Shown here: piece after piece, positions 6,315 through 9,437 of the stretch | Numbering within the stretch: position 1 is the stretch's first letter | Layout: the number at the start of each line of letters is the position of its first letter | Assembly (NCBI GenBank): GCA_041687475.1 | Contig: JAWLBW010000179.1 | Location: 1 to 9,437 of the forward strand | Reading direction: 5' to 3' | Origin: JAWLBW01 sp041687475 | GTDB taxonomy: Bacteria; J088; JAWLBW01 | Length of the DNA stretch: 9,437 bases | Program-made: the position numbers and the translations under genes | Notes under the pieces: model-generated | Database searches by the model: none | The model's input: only the letters and a program-made list of their open reading frames with translations | What the model was told of the DNA's origin: nothing

Positions 6315-6425
6315 TGACATGACGGTCACCCGACACAGCCCCGTCCGTGCCGGGTATCACGTCAAAAGCGCATCTACCGGTGATCTTCGTCACAACGGAA
6401 TGCGCGCGATGTGACGCCGATCACA
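6315..6425. promoter_or_regulatory. Phased array of four TGTGA-N6-TCACA-like sites
   Basis: Four dyads of the form 5-N6-5 precede the sigma-54 promoter: TGACA-N6-TCACC (6315-6330), CGTGC-N6-TCACG (6346-6361), GGTGA-N6-TCACA (6379-6394) and a perfect TGTGA-CGCCGA-TCACA (6410-6425). Centres are 31, 33 and 31 bp apart, about three DNA turns, so all sites face the same side. Match quality rises toward the promoter. The perfect site fits the consensus of CRP/Vfr/Clp proteins. Enhancer-binding activators of sigma-54 also use dyads upstream of their promoters, so either type of protein could bind. The outer two sites are degenerate and their reality rests on the spacing. Confidence 0.55.
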
Positions 6426-6435
6426 AGGCAAGCCC

Positions 6436-6452
6436 TTGGCACGGCGCTTGCG
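6436..6452 (+). promoter_or_regulatory. Sigma-54 (-24/-12) promoter of the lipoprotein gene
   Basis: TTGGCACGGCGCTTGCG matches the sigma-54 consensus YTGGCACGRNNNTTGCW at every position but the last. The invariant GG (6438-6439) and GC (6450-6451) are separated by the required 10 bp. The transcript would start near 6462, leaving a leader of about 44 nt before the ATG at 6506. Sigma-54 promoters need an ATP-driven activator bound upstream, and dyads are present there. Confidence 0.8.
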
Positions 6453-6505
6453 TTACTCTCTGCCAAACGCCCCTGGGGGCACGCATCGAAAAGGAGAGAG
6501 AACCG

Positions 6506-8062
6506 ATGAACAAATCTTTGTGGACAACCGCCGGACTGGCCCTGCTTCTGGGTACCACCACCGGCTGCGGCGAATTGGTCGCGAACCTGTACGAGCAGAT
6601 CGAAGCCCACCTGCAGCAAGAGGCCTCGGAGCTGGCCCTGCAGCAGGCCGAGCTGGCCATGGAAGCCTTCGATCAGCTTGAACTGTCGAGTATTGTCGAG
6701 CTGGCCGACGATCAGTTTTCAACCGGCGGCGACGCCCCGAGCGCCCCTGCATTCTCGCCCCAGAGCCTGCTCGCGCTCGCCGAAGGGCCCGTTGAAGACG
6801 CCGACGGCGACGGGTACGGCGATGCCGCGGTCGAAGTCGAAACCTACGCCTGCGACGTGACGCCCTGCCGCATCAGCAGCGTGACGGCCACCCGTGAAAT
6901 TCGCACCCGCAACGGCGAAGTCATCGGCTCGGTTACCCACCAAGCCGCCTTTCAATATTACAGCAGCCTTGTCGCAGCTCTCGACGGCGAAGACGGCGAC
7001 CTCAACATAACCCCGCCCGGGCACGCCTACGTGCGCGCCGACTACACCATTACCCGCGCCCTGCCCGATGCAGGCGTCGAACTGGCCATCGGCTTCGGCG
7101 ACAGCAGCGTAGTCACCAGCGGCCACAGGGTATGGAGCACCCACCCGGGCGAATGGTATGTTCGCGACGAACTGCACGAAACCACGGGCCTGCCCATTCG
7201 CGAAGGCGGCCGCTATGTCAGCGCGTCCCGATTCGAGCGCAGTTTCGCGGTGCCCGTCACCACCGACACCGAAGGCGACTCGACGCGCACCCTTACCTTC
7301 GCCGACGGCTCGACCGACAGCGTGCGTCGCAACGCGGCCTACGAGGTCACCACCGGTACCCTGACCGGCGACTGGAGCCACACGGGCCGCGCCGGCTTCG
7401 TCGGACTGGGCGACTTTGAAATCGCGACGAACGGAACCCCGCTCTGCCGCCTCGACGATGAAGGCGCTGTGAACATCGAGCGCACCTTCGGCCACCCAGA
7501 AACCCACGCAACCACGCCGGTAACCGAAACGGTCAGCCTGGTGCAGAACGGCACGGTAACGACCATCGACGGCGAGCTGACCCTGCTCGACGGCTCGACC
7601 CTGACCAAGTCGCTCACCCGTACCCAGACGCTGCCTGCCGACTGCGATTCGCGCGGTAAGGGCGTGCGTGCCTTCGATCTGAAGGGCACCACCTATGCCG
7701 GCTCGACCATCGACCTGCAGGAAGTGCACAACCTCGGCAGTGTGGCTTTCCGCGGCGAACGCACCCTGCCCACCGGCGAAGTCGAACGCATCGCGGGCGT
7801 CGCAAGCCAGGGCGTCATGAACCTGCGGGTCGTACGTCTCGACGCGGCCGGCCGCCGGGTACTTGCCTCGCACATCGTACTGCAGCCCAACGGCGACGGT
7901 CAGGGCCGCCTCGCTGCCTGGCGCGAGGGACACCGCCTCATTCGGCAGATCGTCATACTCGACGGCAAGGTCAGCCTGGCAGACGAAACAGGCCTGCCCG
8001 TACAAATGGAAAAGGAAGTCGAAACCGTTGAATACCGCAACGGCGACTCTCCGATCAAGTAA
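6506..8062 (+). CDS. Predicted lipoprotein of unknown function
   Basis: I do not recognise the family of this 518-residue protein. The N-terminus MNKSLWTTAGLALLLGTTTG followed by C21 is a type II signal peptide; the -3 position is Thr rather than the usual Leu, so the lipobox is atypical. Residues 23-70 are a heptad-like Q/E/L-rich helix. VEDADGDGYGDA (96-107) resembles a calcium-binding D-x-D-x-D-G loop. The remainder is beta-rich with recurring strands, for example RTLTFADGSTDSV (261-273) and GELTLLDGSTLTKSL (356-370), and only four later cysteines (116, 121, 314, 380) that could form disulfides. A secreted, membrane-anchored, beta-structured surface or periplasmic protein is the safest reading. 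ATG 6506 is chosen because AAGGAGAG lies 8 bases upstream and the signal peptide starts there; an in-frame ATG at 6347 lies upstream of the promoter. Transcription is probably sigma-54 dependent and ends at the terminator at 8069-8104. Confidence 0.8.
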   Translation: MNKSLWTTAGLALLLGTTTGCGELVANLYEQIEAHLQQEASELALQQAELAMEAFDQLELSSIVELADDQFSTGGDAPSAPAFSPQSLLALAEGPVEDADGDGYGDAAVEVETYACDVTPCRISSVTATREIRTRNGEVIGSVTHQAAFQYYSSLVAALDGEDGDLNITPPGHAYVRADYTITRALPDAGVELAIGFGDSSVVTSGHRVWSTHPGEWYVRDELHETTGLPIREGGRYVSASRFERSFAVPVTTDTEGDSTRTLTFADGSTDSVRRNAAYEVTTGTLTGDWSHTGRAGFVGLGDFEIATNGTPLCRLDDEGAVNIERTFGHPETHATTPVTETVSLVQNGTVTTIDGELTLLDGSTLTKSLTRTQTLPADCDSRGKGVRAFDLKGTTYAGSTIDLQEVHNLGSVAFRGERTLPTGEVERIAGVASQGVMNLRVVRLDAAGRRVLASHIVLQPNGDGQGRLAAWREGHRLIRQIVILDGKVSLADETGLPVQMEKEVETVEYRNGDSPIK

Positions 8063-8068
8063 CACCCG

Positions 8069-8104
8069 AGGCGGCTCGTTTATCCGAAACGAGCCGCCTT
8101 TTTT
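8069..8104 (+). terminator. Strong intrinsic terminator of the lipoprotein gene
   Basis: A perfect 13-bp stem AGGCGGCTCGTTT / AAACGAGCCGCCT with a 5-base loop (8069-8099) runs directly into a T-tract (8099-8104). It starts six bases after the lipoprotein stop codon. It separates that gene from the response-regulator gene, which has its own promoter beyond it. Confidence 0.95.
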
Positions 8105-8120
8105 CGCATGGTGCCGGCAA

Positions 8121-8136
8121 CGGCACGCTACTTGCT
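8121..8136 (+). promoter_or_regulatory. Candidate sigma-54 promoter of the Rec-Hpt gene
   Basis: CGGCACGCTACTTGCT keeps the GG (8122-8123) and GC (8134-8135) at the required 10-bp separation, and matches GGCACG and TTGCW. It deviates at the first T of TGG (C here) and at the R position. The -12 GC begins exactly 56 nt before the ATG at 8190, the same distance as in the lipoprotein gene. No obvious upstream activator dyad is present between it and the terminator. Confidence 0.6.
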
Positions 8137-8189
8137 CTGCATCTGAGTGGAACGACCACGGCTGACGGGTCGAAAAGGGGAGGCTGCCA

Positions 8190-8948
8190 ATGAAACCGAG
8201 AATTCTCATCGCAGACGATCACGCCTTCAACCGACGCATGCTGGCCCAGCGCTTTGAAGGGCGCGGCCTGCAGGTCGAGACCGCCGACAACGGACGCGAA
8301 GCCCTCGCAAGATGGCGGCGTGGCGACTACGACCTCCTGGTGCTCGACTGCGCCATGCCCGACCTCGACGGCCATGCCGTAGCCCGCGAGATTCGCCGAC
8401 TCGAGGCAGAAAACCGCCGCACCCCCATTATCGGGGTATGCGCCTACCACTCGACCGAAACCAGCCAACACGCCCTGGACGCGGGCATGGATGCCCAGCT
8501 GCCCAAATGGGGAAGCGACACCGAGCTCGACCACGCCCTCGGCAAGGTTCTCGGCGGTTCCGCCCCAAGCGACAACGCCCATTACACCGGACTTCGACGT
8601 TTGCGCGAACTCGAAACCGCGGCGGCAAGTCCGGGCCTCACGCAAGTGGTTACCCGCCGCTTTCTGCAACAGACTCCGGCACTGCTGCGGCGTCTCGAAG
8701 CGCTCAAGACCGAAGGCGATCTGCCGGTACTGGCCGAGTTGGCCCACACCCTGCGGGGAATGGCCGGCATGGTCGGCGCGGCGCAACTGTGCCGCGAAGC
8801 CCTCGAACTCGAGCGCGCCGCCCTATGCGACGACATGGCAGCCGTCACCAGACAACTGCCCAGGCTTGACGACGCCTGGCGTGCGGTCGCCCGCATTCTC
8901 AAGCACGAGCTCGCCCCTGAGGCAACGCCCTCGTCTGCCCGCGCCTGA
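8190..8948 (+). CDS. Stand-alone receiver-Hpt phosphorelay protein
   Basis: The 252-residue protein joins a response-regulator receiver (about 1-120) to a histidine phosphotransfer domain (about 150-240). It has no DNA-binding or kinase part, so it should pass phosphate from a hybrid sensor kinase encoded elsewhere. The receiver has the acidic pair D9-D10, phosphoacceptor D53 in VLDCAMPDLDG and lysine K106 in LPKWG. The switch position normally Thr/Ser is Cys (C84 in IIGVCAYH), and the Pro usually after the lysine is Trp. In the Hpt domain, H186 lies in LAHTLRGMAGMVGA, the canonical phosphohistidine motif with Arg for the usual Lys. This Rec-Hpt order matches the C-terminal end of BarA/ArcB-type kinases. 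An AAGGGGAGG Shine-Dalgarno about 7 bases upstream fixes the ATG. Its own sigma-54-like promoter lies upstream. The gene is convergent with the PAP2 gene, with a 28-bp gap and no clear terminator. Confidence 0.9.
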   Translation: MKPRILIADDHAFNRRMLAQRFEGRGLQVETADNGREALARWRRGDYDLLVLDCAMPDLDGHAVAREIRRLEAENRRTPIIGVCAYHSTETSQHALDAGMDAQLPKWGSDTELDHALGKVLGGSAPSDNAHYTGLRRLRELETAAASPGLTQVVTRRFLQQTPALLRRLEALKTEGDLPVLAELAHTLRGMAGMVGAAQLCREALELERAALCDDMAAVTRQLPRLDDAWRAVARILKHELAPEATPSSARA

Positions 8949-8976
8949 CCACACCGAAAGCCCCTACCCCGTTTCC

Positions 8977-9437
8977 TTACTGCCCAGACGCTTCACGCGG
9001 TAGAAGCCTGGCAAACAGAAAAAACCCGGCGTGCAGCAGAAACGCCCAAGCGCCGCCCAGCGACATGCCGCTCAGAACGTCGCTCGGATAGTGCACCCCC
9101 AGGTACATGCGCGACAGCCCGATCAACACGACGATAAAACCGGCCAGGGCCAGGAACGTGAATCGCGCCAGCAATGAAGGCAGATGCCTTCCCGCCGCAA
9201 GCGCGATAGTCAGGTACAGCGCGGCCGACGCCAACGCATGACCGCTCGGATACGAATACCCGAACACGTCGACCAGATGCGTGACCTCTTCGGGCCGCTC
9301 GCGCCCGATGATTCCCTTCAGCAACAGGGTAAGCCCCGCGGCCCCCGTCGAAGCCAGCGCCAACTGCAACGCCCCCCGCCGATCGCCGGCCAGCGCAAAG
9401 GCCATGAACACGACGAAGGTAATCAGCGACCCCAGGG
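8977..9437 (-). CDS. PAP2-family membrane phosphatase (5' end outside window)
   Basis: The frame is open to the right edge of the window, so the start is missing; the GTG at 9411 is internal, since LGSLITFVVFMAFALAG continues the membrane helix upstream. All three phosphatase motifs of the type 2 phosphatidic acid phosphatase superfamily are present: KGIIGRERP (K-x6-RP), SYPSGHA (PSGH) and SRMYLGVHYPSD (SR-x5-H-x3-D). The two active histidines are in the second and third motifs. Hydrophobic segments flank the motifs, as expected for an inner-membrane enzyme acting at the periplasmic face. Substrates of relatives include phosphatidate, phosphatidylglycerophosphate and undecaprenyl diphosphate; the sequence does not decide which. 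The C-terminus ends normally (TAA at 8979-8977). Confidence 0.93.
   Translation of the reverse strand, partial: LGSLITFVVFMAFALAGDRRGALQLALASTGAAGLTLLLKGIIGRERPEEVTHLVDVFGYSYPSGHALASAALYLTIALAAGRHLPSLLARFTFLALAGFIVVLIGLSRMYLGVHYPSDVLSGMSLGGAWAFLLHAGFFLFARLLPREASGQ

Noticed and set aside
6347..6505. 53-residue N-terminal extension of the lipoprotein
   Set aside because: It would begin upstream of the sigma-54 promoter and bury the signal peptide; the ribosome site supports ATG 6506.
6719..8209. 496-codon minus-strand open frame opposite the lipoprotein gene
   Set aside because: The plus strand has a signal peptide, a strong ribosome site, a promoter and a terminator; the minus frame would start within the next gene and has none of these.
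9409..9411. GTG as the start of the PAP2 phosphatase
   Set aside because: The frame stays open and hydrophobic to the window edge, and the family needs more N-terminal membrane segments, so the gene is cut by the window.

Overview
The window looks like a chromosomal segment of a GC-rich Gram-negative bacterium, most likely a proteobacterium. Support comes from an outer-membrane barrel end of the DUF481 type, a lipoprotein signal peptide, sigma-54 type promoters, a HigBA module and a class I (4Fe-4S) fumarase. I cannot place it more exactly; a gammaproteobacterium is a guess.

Layout. (1) Positions 1-413 hold the 3' end of a gene whose first residues look like the inner-membrane family DUF1538 and whose remainder looks like the C-terminus of a DUF481 outer-membrane protein, an odd join. 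(2) Positions 414-2430 are an accessory patch with two type II toxin-antitoxin modules: higBA on the plus strand, whose toxin reading frame is broken by one missing base, and a Phd-like antitoxin/PIN toxin pair on the minus strand. Three same-orientation copies of a composite repeat built from 8-bp units (6, 12 and 3 octamers) sit exactly at the edges of these modules. (3) Positions 2431-3945 encode class I fumarase on the minus strand, with a clear terminator at 2214-2245 beyond one repeat copy. (4) Positions 4118-6277 encode a large polytopic GT-C type glycosyltransferase-like protein, divergent from fumarase. (5) Positions 6278-8948 hold an unrecognised 518-residue lipoprotein and a stand-alone receiver-Hpt phosphorelay protein. 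Each is preceded by a -24/-12 (sigma-54) promoter, and in both cases the -12 GC lies exactly 56 nt before the ATG. Upstream of the lipoprotein promoter are four TGTGA-N6-TCACA-like palindromes spaced 31, 33 and 31 bp apart, about three helical turns. A strong intrinsic terminator separates the two genes. (6) The right edge carries the C-terminal part of a PAP2-family membrane phosphatase on the minus strand.

Working together. The two toxin-antitoxin modules are convergent on repeat copy 2, and the repeats may have helped bring them in. The lipoprotein and the Rec-Hpt protein look like members of one sigma-54 regulon although they do not share a transcript. Fumarase is a housekeeping TCA-cycle gene. 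The glycosyltransferase-like and PAP2 proteins fit envelope glycan and lipid metabolism, but nothing here ties them into a pathway.
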